Assembly (NCBI GenBank): GCA_039029355.1 | Contig: JBCCGI010000010.1 | Location: 62,001 to 126,000, forward strand | Direction: 5' to 3' | Length of the DNA stretch: 64,000 nucleotides | From: JBCCGI01 sp039029355 | GTDB lineage: Bacteria > Planctomycetota > UBA1135 > GCA-002686595 | In this document: positions 52,810 through 61,610 of the stretch, piece by piece | Position numbering within the stretch: the first letter of the stretch is position 1 | How the letters are laid out: each line of letters opens with the position of its first letter | The notes under the pieces: model-generated | The model's database searches: none | What the model was told of the DNA's origin: nothing | Seen by the model: only the letters and a program-made list of their open reading frames with translations | Program-made: the position numbers and the translations under genes

Positions 52810-53904
52810 CTAGCTCCGCCGCCGGCGGTTCTGGATGTAGTCCACGAACACAAACGACCCCAGCCGATCCGCCCCCGCGTAGTACGCCCGCCCGCGGTTC
52901 GTCCGCGTGAACGTCTCGATGAAGTCCACCAGCGCCGGGTCCTGCGTCAGCATGAAGGTCGTGATCGGGATGCCCACGCGGCGGCACTGGTCGGCCTCTT
53001 CCAGCGTCTTGTTCACGACGCGCGTGTCGAGGCCGAAGGGGTTCTTGTAGATCTCGCCGTTGCGCTCGGTCAGGGCCGACGGCTTGCCGTCGGTGACCAT
53101 GAAGATCTGGCGGTTGGCCTGGCGCTTCTTGCGGAGGATCTCGCGCGCGAGGAGCAGGCCGGCGCGGGTGTTCGTGTGGAAGGGGCCGACGCCGCAGTAG
53201 GGGAGCTCGTCGAGCGGGACCTCCCAGGCCTCGTCGCCGAAGAGCACCACGTTGAGCGAGTCCTTCGGGTACTTGGTCGTGATCAGCTCGGTGAGCGCCA
53301 GCGCGACCTTCTTGGCGGGCGTGATGCGATCCTCGCCGTAGAGGATCATGCTGTGGCTGACGTCGATCAGCAGCACCGTCGCGCACGAGGAGTTGTGCTC
53401 GGTCTCGTAGACCGCCAGGTCCTCCTCGGTGATCGAGATGTCGTCGACCCCGCCGCGGCGGATGGCGTTGGCCAGGGTCTCGTTGGTCGCGACGAGCGAC
53501 ACCGGGTCGCCGAAGACGAAGGGGCGCGTTTCGGGCAGGCGTTCGTGGCCCACGCCGTGGGCGGCGACGCGGTGGTCGCCGGCGGAGTCCTTGCGGAGGT
53601 TGCCGAAGATCGCCTCGAGCGAGCCGGTGCGCAGGCCCCGCTCACCCTTCTTCGTCAACTCGAGCCCGCCGCGCGGCGCCGGGCGGACGAGCTTCTCGCC
53701 CTCGATGAACTTCTTGAAGTCGTCGATGTTCAGGCGGTCGCCGAACAGGCTGTAGCGCTCGGCGATGCGCTCCAACCAGCGCAAGGCCTCGTCGACGTCG
53801 CCGTTGGTCTGTAGCAGCAGGTGCTCGAAGAGAGCGCGGAGCCGCTCCAGGAGCTGCCTCATCTGTAGCAGGCTCGGGTCGAACTGCGTGTAGCGGTAGT
53901 CCAC
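52810..53904 (-). CDS. VWA-domain protein, partner of the AAA ATPase
   Basis: A 364-residue cytosolic-type protein with a C-terminal von Willebrand factor A domain at about 165-345. The MIDAS motif is DVSHS (D-x-S-x-S) in VLLIDVSHSMILYG, with a second site near VTDGKPS. The N-terminal about 160 residues are helical. GTG start (53902-53904). MoxR-type AAA ATPases often work with VWA proteins to insert metals or remodel complexes; the gene follows the AAA gene by 12 bases. Substrate unknown. Confidence 0.82.
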   Translation of the reverse strand: MDYRYTQFDPSLLQMRQLLERLRALFEHLLLQTNGDVDEALRWLERIAERYSLFGDRLNIDDFKKFIEGEKLVRPAPRGGLELTKKGERGLRTGSLEAIFGNLRKDSAGDHRVAAHGVGHERLPETRPFVFGDPVSLVATNETLANAIRRGGVDDISITEEDLAVYETEHNSSCATVLLIDVSHSMILYGEDRITPAKKVALALTELITTKYPKDSLNVVLFGDEAWEVPLDELPYCGVGPFHTNTRAGLLLAREILRKKRQANRQIFMVTDGKPSALTERNGEIYKNPFGLDTRVVNKTLEEADQCRRVGIPITTFMLTQDPALVDFIETFTRTNRGRAYYAGADRLGSFVFVDYIQNRRRRS

Positions 53905-53916
53905 GGAGGCGTCGCC

Positions 53917-55389
53917 CTAGGAGTTGAAGCTCCGGACCATCTCCTCGAAGGTGTCGCGGTAGACGCGTCCTCCGACGAGGTTTTCCTTCGAGAGCAGCGA
54001 GCCCTGGTGCAGGCCCTCGAGCACGAACTCCATCGCGGCCGAGGTCTCGGCCTCGCCGTCGGGGTCGAGGTACTTGCCGGCCACCAGCTCGAGACTGGGG
54101 ATGGCGGCGAGCTTCTCGTAGAGCTCATCGTCCGGCAGGTCGTCCGACAGGTCGACCGTGCGCTGCCCGCCGAACCAGCCGAGGATCGGCTGCACCTCGC
54201 TGTCCTCGCCGCCCTCGGTGGCGGGGCGCAGCGCGTCGGCCAGGCGGCCCTCGAACACCGAGTGTACGGCTTTTCCGACCAGGCCCAGGGCGACGTTGCG
54301 CGGACCTTCGCGCTCGCCTTCGTACACCAGCTCGATCTTGCCCGTGATCGCCGGCAGCGCGGCGGCCAGGTCCGACACGCGCGCGACGGCGTGGTCGGCG
54401 CCCGCGACGAGCGCGCGCCGCTCGGCGTTGGAGTGGACGTTCTCGAGCAGCGAGATCGTCATCCGCGCGCTGACTCCGGAGTTCTGGTCGACCAGCTCGC
54501 TCTCCCGCGCCCGGAAGGCGACCTCCTCGACCGCGAGTCGCAGGTAGTCCGGCACCGTGACGTCGATGCTGCTGCGCTCGGTCCAGGCCTCCTGGTCGGT
54601 GATGCGCATGCTCTCGTCGACGCTGCGCGGGTAGTGCGTCAGGATCTGCGAGGCGATGCGGTCGCGCAGCGGCGTGATGATGTTGCCGCGGTTGGTGTAG
54701 TCCTCGGGGTTGGCCGAGAACGTGAGCGACAGGTCCAGCGGCAGGCGCAGCGGGAAGCCGCGGATCTGGATATCGCCCTCCTCGAGGATGTTGAGGAGGC
54801 CGACCTGGATGCGGGCCTGCAGGTCCGGCAGCTCGTTGATCGCCAGGATGCCGCGGTTCGAGCGCGGCAGGAGTCCGAAGTGGATCACCTCGGGGTCGTC
54901 GAGCGAGAGCCGCTTCGACGCGGCCTTGATCGGGTCGACGTCGCCGATCAGGTCGGCGATCGTCACGTCGGGGGTGGCGAGCTTCTCGTGGTAGCGCTCC
55001 TCCCGCGTCAGCCACGCGATCGGCAGGTCGTCACCCTCGGCTTCGATCCGCGCGCGCGTCGTGCCGGTCAGCGGCGCGAGGGGGTCCTCGCGCAGGGGCG
55101 AGTCCGCGACCATCGGCACGGCCTCGTCGAGCAGCAGCGAGAGCGTGCGCAGGATGCGCGTCTTCGCCTGGCCGCGCAGGCCCAACAGGATGAAGTCGTG
55201 GCCGGACAGGATCGCGTTGACGACCTGCGGGATGACCGTGCTGCCGTAGCCGACGACGCCGGGGAAGACGGGCTCGTCCGCGCGTAGCCGTGCGCTGAGG
55301 TTGGCGCGCAGCTCGTCCTTGACGGAGCGCGGACGGTAGCCGGACTGCTTGAGCTCGCCGAGAGTGCGGGGGTGATCCATGGGGGGCAT
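53917..55389 (-). CDS. BchI/MoxR-type AAA+ ATPase
   Basis: A 490-residue AAA+ ATPase of the magnesium-chelatase-like group. Walker A LLGLRGQAKTRI, sensor and Walker B region GILAINELPDLQARIQVGL (acidic Asn-Glu in place of Asp-Glu), arginine-finger region LSLTFSANPEDYTNRGN, and a C-terminal lid. Paired with the VWA gene, a common layout for MoxR chaperones. ATG at 55389 (an in-frame ATG at 55380 is also possible). The beta-helix gene ends 11 bases upstream on the same strand. Confidence 0.82.
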   Translation of the reverse strand: MPPMDHPRTLGELKQSGYRPRSVKDELRANLSARLRADEPVFPGVVGYGSTVIPQVVNAILSGHDFILLGLRGQAKTRILRTLSLLLDEAVPMVADSPLREDPLAPLTGTTRARIEAEGDDLPIAWLTREERYHEKLATPDVTIADLIGDVDPIKAASKRLSLDDPEVIHFGLLPRSNRGILAINELPDLQARIQVGLLNILEEGDIQIRGFPLRLPLDLSLTFSANPEDYTNRGNIITPLRDRIASQILTHYPRSVDESMRITDQEAWTERSSIDVTVPDYLRLAVEEVAFRARESELVDQNSGVSARMTISLLENVHSNAERRALVAGADHAVARVSDLAAALPAITGKIELVYEGEREGPRNVALGLVGKAVHSVFEGRLADALRPATEGGEDSEVQPILGWFGGQRTVDLSDDLPDDELYEKLAAIPSLELVAGKYLDPDGEAETSAAMEFVLEGLHQGSLLSKENLVGGRVYRDTFEEMVRSFNS

Positions 55390-55400
55390 TGTAGTGCGGC

Positions 55401-57536
55401 TTAGTCCTCGGCCGCCTCCAGCTCAACCGAGAGTGTCGCGAAGCCGTCGAGCTCGAAGTGTTCGACGCGCAGCTGGACCTCGGCCTCCTCGTCGAGCTGG
55501 AGCTCGCCGTCGTTGCGCGTCGGGCCGTGGTGCGTCCAGTCGTCCACCACGAGGCGGTCGTTGGCCCAGACGCGGATGCCGTCGTCCGAGGTGGTCCTGA
55601 TGCGCCATGCGCCGGCGGGGATCCGCAGCGTGGTGCTGGCCAGGGTGCCGAAGCGGTCGCCGCCCAGCTGGGCCGCGGCGACCTCGGCCGGCAGCCCGGC
55701 GAGCTCGCTGGGGCCGGCCATGCCGTACCCGAGGGCCAGCGCGGCGGCCGGGAAGCTCGGCGCGCCCTCCGCCTCGGCGCGCCAGGCGCCGGCGTCCTCG
55801 CGCGGGTCGGTCTCCCAGCCGAACACGGTCACGAGCCACTCGGCCGCGACGATGGCTCCGGCGGCGCGCACCGGGCCGCCGTCGGTCTCGCCGCGGAGCT
55901 CGTACCGGGCGACGGTCCCGGGCTCCTGCGCGCGGAGCACGACGCGCCGCCGCCCCGACTCGACCAGCTCGGCGCCGACGAGGTCGGCGTCCGTGGAGCG
56001 CAGCGCGAAGCGCCCGAGCAGCTCGTATGCGTGCTCGCCCGCCGGCTGGCCCGCGACGCGCCGCAGGCGCGGGCTCGCCCAGTCGTACGGCCCCCACTCG
56101 GTCATCAGGATGTTCTCGCGCCCGCGCAGCCTGGCGCGCGCGCCGATGGGGCGCAGCTCGCCGTAGGTCTCCACCACCGGGGCGCGCGTCGGATCCAGGG
56201 GCGCCGGGCACGCGTCGACCGGACCGTCGGCGTCGAGCTCCTCGGCGACGTTCTCCATCGCGTTGTCCCGCACGCACGTGTCGCCGCAGGCGCGCAGGTG
56301 CACCGCCACGGCGTCGCCGCGAAACGAGTTGCGCGCGATCACGTTGTTCTCGCTGGCCACTCCGTTGGCCTTCGCCCACGGGGTGTCGACCAGGTGCGGA
56401 TCCTCGTCCCACCAAAGGTGCACGCCGCACTCGTTGTCGCGGAAGAGGTTGTCGAGGATGAGGTTGTCGCTGCCGTGCTCGATGTTGATGCCGCCGCGCT
56501 CCAGCCCGTAGCCGCGGTCGCCGTTGCGCTCGATCGTGTTGCGCGCGAACAGCGAGCGCTGCGAATACCCGCCCCACACCCCGCAGATGGCGTTGCCGGT
56601 CAGCGTGTTCTCGATGAACGCGTTGTCGAAGCTGAAGGTCATCTCGATGCCGTGGGCCGCGGCGTAGGAGAAGTCGTTGCGGAGCAGCAGGTTGCCGTTG
56701 TTGCCCCTGGCCTCGCCGCCGCCTTCCAGCGCCTCCTGCCCCGCGAAGCCGAAGAAGCCGTCGCCGCAGTGGGTGGCGGAGTTCTCGACGATGAGGTTCT
56801 CCGAGCACTGCTCGAACAGCAGGATCCCGGCCGAATCCTGCCCGCGGTTGTAGATCCCGTGGCTGTAGCCCCGGATGCAGAAGTCGCAGGCGTTGCGGCT
56901 GATCGTGTTGCGGCTCGAGCGCCACAGCGCGATGCCCCAGCCGCTCAGGAACGAGAAGTTGTTGTCGAAGACGCGCGAGTCGGTCACGCCGTCGAGCACG
57001 AGCCCGTTCTGCCCGCGCAGGGCCAGGCAGCGCTTGACCGTCAGCTCCGAGCACTCCTCGGCCCAGATGCCCGCGCCGTAGCGCTCGATCCACTCGTCCT
57101 CGTCGTTGGAGTGCGGCGCCAGCCAGTCGGCGACGTCCTCGGCCGCGGGCGTCGAGCGCAGCCGCTGGTGGAAGTTGTCGGCCACGTTGCAGTTGTCGAC
57201 CAGCACCCCGTCGGCGCCGGCGACACGGATCCCGACCCGGAAGCCCGACACCTGCGCGTTGCGCACGGCGGCGCCCTTGCCGGTGACGACGATCCCGACG
57301 CCCGCGTAGCGGTCCGGCGGCGTATCCGCCGCGGCTCCGCGCAGCTTGGCTCCGAGGAAGTTCACGACGATATCGTCGCCCACCACGTGGACGACGCCGT
57401 CGCCCTCGTCGTCGACGATGAAGCCGGGCGCGACGCTGACGTTGCAGCTCTTGGTGATCTCGACGTCGTCGCGGTCGACGACGACGGTGGGCGGGAACTG
57501 GAGCAGCGCGAGGGGGGCGAGGAGCGGGCCGAGCAT
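55401..57536 (-). CDS. Secreted right-handed beta-helix protein with PA14-like C-terminal domain
   Basis: A 711-residue exported protein. Signal-like start (MLGPLLAPLALLQFPPTVVV), then parallel beta-helix repeats at about 40-420 (SNDEDEWIERYGAGIWAEEC, NGLVLDGVTDSRVFDNNFSF, ENLIVENSATHCGDGFFGFA, NTLTGNAICGVWGGYSQRSL, DNLFRDNECGVHLWWDEDPH), as in NosD-type carbohydrate-binding proteins. At about 640-690 there is a PA14-like segment (IRTTSDDGIRVWANDRLVVD, HHGPTRNDGELQLDEEAEVQ), a sugar-binding module of surface proteins. GGAGG 7 bases before the ATG supports the start. No clear catalytic residues. Confidence 0.83.
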   Translation of the reverse strand: MLGPLLAPLALLQFPPTVVVDRDDVEITKSCNVSVAPGFIVDDEGDGVVHVVGDDIVVNFLGAKLRGAAADTPPDRYAGVGIVVTGKGAAVRNAQVSGFRVGIRVAGADGVLVDNCNVADNFHQRLRSTPAAEDVADWLAPHSNDEDEWIERYGAGIWAEECSELTVKRCLALRGQNGLVLDGVTDSRVFDNNFSFLSGWGIALWRSSRNTISRNACDFCIRGYSHGIYNRGQDSAGILLFEQCSENLIVENSATHCGDGFFGFAGQEALEGGGEARGNNGNLLLRNDFSYAAAHGIEMTFSFDNAFIENTLTGNAICGVWGGYSQRSLFARNTIERNGDRGYGLERGGINIEHGSDNLILDNLFRDNECGVHLWWDEDPHLVDTPWAKANGVASENNVIARNSFRGDAVAVHLRACGDTCVRDNAMENVAEELDADGPVDACPAPLDPTRAPVVETYGELRPIGARARLRGRENILMTEWGPYDWASPRLRRVAGQPAGEHAYELLGRFALRSTDADLVGAELVESGRRRVVLRAQEPGTVARYELRGETDGGPVRAAGAIVAAEWLVTVFGWETDPREDAGAWRAEAEGAPSFPAAALALGYGMAGPSELAGLPAEVAAAQLGGDRFGTLASTTLRIPAGAWRIRTTSDDGIRVWANDRLVVDDWTHHGPTRNDGELQLDEEAEVQLRVEHFELDGFATLSVELEAAED

Positions 57537-57596
57537 CGAGGAGCCTCCGTGGGGGAGCGCGGATCCTACCGGCTCGCGACGCGCGGCGGCGAACGC

Positions 57597-59096
57597 CTAC
57601 GGAGCCAGAACCCCAAACAGCCCGTTGGTCAGCCCCACGCGCGGCGGCGCGAGCCCGAGCAGCGCGCCCTGCAGGAACACCTCCGTCCCCGCGAGCGACG
57701 GCGAGCCCGGCACCGGCACGTCGACCTGCGCCGTGCCCCCCGGAGCCCACGACGGACCGCTCAGCACCGCGATCAGCGCCGCCGCGTCGATCAGGAGGTC
57801 GCCGGGCGCGCCCGGCGCGGACAGGCCGAAGCCGGCGAGCGGCGTCCCCGCCGGCAGGTTCGCGTCACCGCCGAGCGAAACCCCGAGCGCCGTGACGGCC
57901 GGCGTCGGGAAGGCGTCGGCCGGGTCTTCCACCGACATTTGCAGCGTCCCGCCCAGCGCGAAGCCGCCGCCGCTGACGGTGAGGCTCCCCACCGGGTTCG
58001 CGCCCGAACCGCCGATCGCCTGGGGCGCGACGATCGCGAAGTCGTCCAGCCACATGCCGTACTCGAACTCGGTATCGTCCGCGGTGACGCGCCAGCGCAG
58101 GCGCACGTCGGTGCCGCGCGCGAGGTCGGCGGCGACGCCGAAGCCGGTCCAGCTGAAGAAGCCCGCGGCGTACTGGTTTGCGTCGAGGTGCCACCCGGCT
58201 CCCAGCTCCCACGTCGTGCCGCCGTCGTAGCTGATCTCGTGGTGCACGCCGTCGGCGGCCTCGAAGCGGGCGAAGCGGCTCCAGGTGAGGAAGGCCTCGC
58301 GCCGCTCGCCGCCGAAGTCGTACGGCGCCAGGTCGAGCACGGGCGACGTCAGCACCTGGTTCGTGCCGTGCGAGCAGAAGTCGACGTTCGTGCTCCACAC
58401 CTTCGTGCCCGAAGCGGCGGAGACGGGCAGCGGGCAGCCGGTCTGCTCGCCGTGCTGCCAGTCGCCGGCGAAGCCGCCGGGGCCGGCCTCGAAGTCGTCG
58501 AGGCTGACGACCGATCCGGCCAGCACCTCGACCGACACGTCGTCGACGTACATGCCATCGCTGCTCGAGCCGTCGTAGCGGAACGCGATGTCGAGCGCCT
58601 GGGTCGCGTAGTCGGGCCCGAGCACGACCACGACCTGGCGCCAGCCGACGTGGGGGAGGTCGGTGCTCCCGCCGGCGAGCGAAGTGATCCAGCGGCCGAA
58701 GAGCGTCTGTGAGCTGACGCCGCTGTTCGCCGTCACGAACGTGCGGTGTCCGGGGAAGGGAAAGACCAGCGGGTCGGGCTCATCGAAGTACTGCCACCAG
58801 CGCACGACGATGCCCGGCGCTCCCGCGGCGGCGCTCGCGTCGATCGTCGGGAGCGCCAGCGTCTGCGCACCGCCCGAGACGGCGCCGTCGAGGTTCGTGC
58901 CCCAGCACTGAGCGCCGGAGTGCGCCGCGCCTGGGCCCGCGGTCGGCACACCGTGCTCCCAGTCCTGACCCAGCGTGGCGGTGAGCCCGCCGTCGTCCGT
59001 CTCGAAGTCGCTGCTGAAGAGCGGCGCGCCCTGCGCCGCCGTGCCGCCCGCGAGTGCGAGCGCCGCGGTGCATGCCCGAAGTGCGATGTGCGTCAT
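57597..59096 (-). CDS. Secreted tandem jelly-roll protein (choice-of-anchor J-like)
   Basis: A 499-residue exported protein. ATG at 59096 has AGGTGAT just upstream; signal MTHIALRACTAALALAGG is cut around GTAAQ, before Gln. Two tandem beta-sandwich units follow, each opening with W-x-H-G (about 30-190: LGQDWEHGVPTAGPG, WGTNLDGAVSGGAQ; about 195-365: WQHGEQTGCPLPV, WSTNVDFCSHGTNQ). These resemble domains often found attached to secreted peptidases. The C-terminal about 120 residues are the shared module ending LQGALLGLAPPRVGLTNGLF. No enzyme motif seen. Confidence 0.72.
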   Translation of the reverse strand: MTHIALRACTAALALAGGTAAQGAPLFSSDFETDDGGLTATLGQDWEHGVPTAGPGAAHSGAQCWGTNLDGAVSGGAQTLALPTIDASAAAGAPGIVVRWWQYFDEPDPLVFPFPGHRTFVTANSGVSSQTLFGRWITSLAGGSTDLPHVGWRQVVVVLGPDYATQALDIAFRYDGSSSDGMYVDDVSVEVLAGSVVSLDDFEAGPGGFAGDWQHGEQTGCPLPVSAASGTKVWSTNVDFCSHGTNQVLTSPVLDLAPYDFGGERREAFLTWSRFARFEAADGVHHEISYDGGTTWELGAGWHLDANQYAAGFFSWTGFGVAADLARGTDVRLRWRVTADDTEFEYGMWLDDFAIVAPQAIGGSGANPVGSLTVSGGGFALGGTLQMSVEDPADAFPTPAVTALGVSLGGDANLPAGTPLAGFGLSAPGAPGDLLIDAAALIAVLSGPSWAPGGTAQVDVPVPGSPSLAGTEVFLQGALLGLAPPRVGLTNGLFGVLAP

Positions 59097-59205
59097 GCGA
59101 TCACCTGGAAACGGGAATCTCGAAGCGGCGGGGACGTGGCCCTCTATCCTCGCTCGAAGGGCGCTTCCGCGGCGCCGTGATCCACCCGAATTCGGAGCGC
59201 TGTAC

Positions 59206-59781
59206 ATGGACGCAAGCGACCTCGAGGTCCACCGGCTGGACGCCGCGCGGCGCGGCGACTTCTTCGGCATGCACTGCGACGCGAAGGGGACGGGGTGGTG
59301 CTATTGCGTCGCGTGGCACGTCCCCACCTGGGACGGCTGGCCCGAGCGCTCCGACGCCGAAAACCGCGCGTTGCGCGCGGAGCTCTTCGAGCGCGGCGTC
59401 CACGACGGCTACCTGCTCTACCGCGCCGGCCAGCCGATCGGCTGGTGCCAGGCGGCGCCGCGCGATGGCTTCCCAAAGCTGGTCCGCCAGCTCGACCTGG
59501 CGCCCGATCCCGAGGCCTGGGCGCTGACCTGCTTCGCGGTGCAGCCGGGGCACCGGCGCCAGGGGCTGGCGCGAGCCCTGCTCGACCGCGTCCTGGACGA
59601 CCTCGCCCGGCGCGGCGTGCGGCGCGTGGAAGCGTTCCCCAAGCGCGGCGCCGATCTGGAGGAGGGCCGCCTGTGGAACGGGCCCGAGGCGATGTTCCTG
59701 GCCGCGGGCTTCCGCGTGCTGCGGGACCACCCCGAGCGCCCGGTGCTGGGACGCGAGCTGGCCGTGGACGGGGCCCGCTGA
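59206..59781 (+). CDS. GNAT-family N-acetyltransferase
   Basis: A 191-residue acetyltransferase. The acetyl-CoA binding motif is FAVQPGHRRQGLARALLDRV (R-x-x-G-x-A type). The N-terminus has CDAKGTGWCYCVAWHVPTW and a substrate-side region GYLLYRAGQPIGWCQAAPRD. Substrate cannot be predicted. ATG 59206 chosen for length; GGAG is 10 bases upstream. Divergent from the jelly-roll gene across 109 bases. Confidence 0.83.
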   Translation: MDASDLEVHRLDAARRGDFFGMHCDAKGTGWCYCVAWHVPTWDGWPERSDAENRALRAELFERGVHDGYLLYRAGQPIGWCQAAPRDGFPKLVRQLDLAPDPEAWALTCFAVQPGHRRQGLARALLDRVLDDLARRGVRRVEAFPKRGADLEEGRLWNGPEAMFLAAGFRVLRDHPERPVLGRELAVDGAR

Positions 59782-59880
59782 GCCTGGTTCGGCCCGCGCG
59801 CTGCGGATAGAATCTCCGGCCCTTTTCCCGGACCCGCCGCGGTCCGCCCGCCCCAACTTAGAACCCGCGAGAACCGAGCA

Positions 59881-60339
59881 ATGGCCATCGACACCGGCGT
59901 GGAAGCCCCCGACTTCACCCTGAAGACCCAGGACGAAAAGGAGTGGACCCTGTCGGACCACCGCGGCAAGAACATCGTGCTCATGTTCTACCCGCTCGAC
60001 TGGAGCCCGACCTGTGAGGCGGAGAACTGCCGCATCTCGAACGAGCCGGTCTTCGACCAGTACGAGGACACCGTCGTCGTCGGCATCAGCCGCGATTCCA
60101 CCTGGTCGCACCGCGCCTGGAAGGAGTCGAAGGGCATCAAGCACGACCTCCTCGCCGACCCGATGCTCGAGGTCGCGAAGAAGTACGACCTGGTGCACCC
60201 CGCCGTGCCCTTCATCTCGCACCGCGCGACGGTCGTGATCAACAAGGGCTTCAACATCGAGCACATGCAGGTCCAGGAGAAGACGCCTGAGGCGCGCGAC
60301 TTCGAGGAGCTGCAAAACGTGCTCAAGCAGATCGGGTAG
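59881..60339 (+). CDS. bcp: Bcp/PrxQ-type thiol peroxiredoxin
   Basis: A 152-residue peroxiredoxin that reduces hydrogen peroxide and organic peroxides with thioredoxin as donor. Peroxidatic Cys45 and resolving Cys50 lie in DWSPTCEAENCRI, the C-x4-C spacing of the Bcp/PrxQ group (usually TPGC.xxxxC). The start MAIDTGVEAPDFTLKTQ and VVGISRDSTWSHRAW fit. No signal peptide, so cytosolic. It lies 99 bases after the GNAT gene and 2 bases before the lipoprotein gene, so may share its transcript. Confidence 0.9.
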   Translation: MAIDTGVEAPDFTLKTQDEKEWTLSDHRGKNIVLMFYPLDWSPTCEAENCRISNEPVFDQYEDTVVVGISRDSTWSHRAWKESKGIKHDLLADPMLEVAKKYDLVHPAVPFISHRATVVINKGFNIEHMQVQEKTPEARDFEELQNVLKQIG

Positions 60340-60341
60340 CG

Positions 60342-61406
60342 ATGCCCACCGCGATGCCCGCGCCCAGGACCCGGCTTGCCCTGGCCGCGGGGCTCGCATC
60401 TATTGTGGCGGCGGCTTGCTCCAGCTCGGACGAGCTGGACGAGCTTCCGCCGCCGCCGATCGAGCGCGTCCCGAACGTCGAGCTGAGGCGTCCCGGCTTC
60501 CGCCTCCTGCACCCGGAGAGCTGGTCGGTCGACGTCGCCGACCCGGCGTACGACCCCGATCGGTTCTTCTTCCTGCAGGGACCTGAGGGCGCGGCGGTGG
60601 CGCTGATGATCCTCGACGAACCGGCCGACCCCGCGGCGCTCGTCGAGACGATGTCGGCCGAGCACGGCCTCGAGCAGCCGCGCGTCCGCGAGTTCACGAG
60701 CTGGGGGCGCTTCGACGGCGCCGGCGTGGACGTGCACGGGCTCTCGAACGACCTCCCGAGCGGGCTGCGTGCCTTCGCCTGGTCCTCGGATACACGCTCG
60801 TTCCTGGTCACCGAGTCGTACTACGAGTACGGCTACGCGTCGGCGCGCGCGGGCTTCGAGGCGGTGGAGATGTCCTTCGCCCTGCTCGGCGACGACACGG
60901 TCGATTGGCCCGACATCTCCCTCGGCACGCCGGTGTACGGCGAGCCCGAGAAGCTGCTCGTCCGCGGCGGCTTCCAGCTGCGCTTCCCCGACGACTGGGC
61001 GGTCGACTTCGAGGCCCCGGACTACGACCCCGACCGCTTCTTCGCGCTGGCCAGCCCCTACGACAGCTGCTGGGTGGTCGTGCAGGTGCTCGAGCAGGGA
61101 ACGGACCCCGCCGCGACGCTTGCGGATGCGGTTGAGGGGCTGCGCCCGATCCTCTCGGGCATCGACCGCGAACAGCCGTTCGACCGCTGGGGCAGCATCC
61201 CCGGTCAGGGGCTCGAGCTGGGCGGCGCCGAGAACGGCCTCGACGCGACCCTGCGCGTCTTCTGCGCCTCGGGGCCCGACCGGACGCTCGTCGTGACCGA
61301 GTTCTGGTACGACGAGCTGGCCCCCAAGGTCGAGGCGGGCTTCGCGCTGATCTCGTCGAGCTTTGTCGTCCGCCTCAAGGAGGACACCGAGCTCCCCGGC
61401 GACTAG
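60342..61406 (+). CDS. Lipoprotein with two copies of one domain
   Basis: A 354-residue exported lipoprotein. The N-terminus is followed by the lipobox-like IVAAAC with acceptor Cys26 (or Cys22 if ATG 60354 is used). Two homologous halves are present: about 50-185 (RPGFRLLHPESWSVDVADPA, YDPDRFFFLQGP, VTESYYEYGYASARAGFE) and about 205-345 (RGGFQLRFPDDWAVDFEAPD, YDPDRFFALASP, VTEFWYDELAPKVEAGFA). The repeated YDPDRFF and VTE...Y...AGF motifs show an internal duplication. The domain is unknown to me; small secreted beta-sandwich modules of this type are usually found in pairs. Confidence 0.75.
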   Translation: MPTAMPAPRTRLALAAGLASIVAAACSSSDELDELPPPPIERVPNVELRRPGFRLLHPESWSVDVADPAYDPDRFFFLQGPEGAAVALMILDEPADPAALVETMSAEHGLEQPRVREFTSWGRFDGAGVDVHGLSNDLPSGLRAFAWSSDTRSFLVTESYYEYGYASARAGFEAVEMSFALLGDDTVDWPDISLGTPVYGEPEKLLVRGGFQLRFPDDWAVDFEAPDYDPDRFFALASPYDSCWVVVQVLEQGTDPAATLADAVEGLRPILSGIDREQPFDRWGSIPGQGLELGGAENGLDATLRVFCASGPDRTLVVTEFWYDELAPKVEAGFALISSSFVVRLKEDTELPGD

Positions 61407-61408
61407 CC

Positions 61409-61429
61409 CGCTCTTCCTTTCGAAGAGCG
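61409..61429 (+). terminator. First hairpin after the lipoprotein gene
   Basis: CGCTCTTC (61409-61416) pairs with GAAGAGCG (61422-61429) around CTTTC. It starts 2 bases after the lipoprotein stop and is followed at once by a larger hairpin. Confidence 0.55.
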
Positions 61430-61434
61430 AACAT

Positions 61435-61468
61435 CGCTGGAGCGCCCTGACCCGAGGGCGCTCCAGCG
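61435..61468 (+). terminator. Second, 14-bp hairpin after the lipoprotein gene
   Basis: CGCTGGAGCGCCCT (61435-61448) pairs perfectly with AGGGCGCTCCAGCG (61455-61468) around GACCCG. Together with the preceding stem it forms a double terminator-like structure separating the peroxiredoxin-lipoprotein pair from the G8 gene. It may also act as a leader structure for the latter. Confidence 0.6.
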
Positions 61469-61485
61469 TCGAACCGGAGGTTTCG

Positions 61486-61572
61486 ATGAACTCGCTCCTC
61501 CGCGTGACGTTGCTACGGCCTGCCGCGAGCGAGGCCCGTTCGCTCGGCGGCCGCGTCCGGAAGCACAGGTGA
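61486..61572 (+). CDS. Possible 28-residue leader peptide coupled to the G8-domain gene
   Basis: ATG at 61486-61488 has a perfect GGAGG 5 bases before it (61476-61480). The 28-codon frame encodes MNSLLRVTLLRPAASEARSL then GGRVRKHR, basic and Arg-rich, and its TGA (61570-61572) overlaps a GTG (61569) in GTGA form. This gives the coupling pattern used throughout the window. No homologue known to me; it could be a leader for translational control, a tiny membrane-targeted peptide, or chance. Confidence 0.35.
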   Translation: MNSLLRVTLLRPAASEARSLGGRVRKHR

Positions 61573-61610
61573 CCAGAGAATCCACACCGCGATCGGACGG
61601 AGATGAGCTG

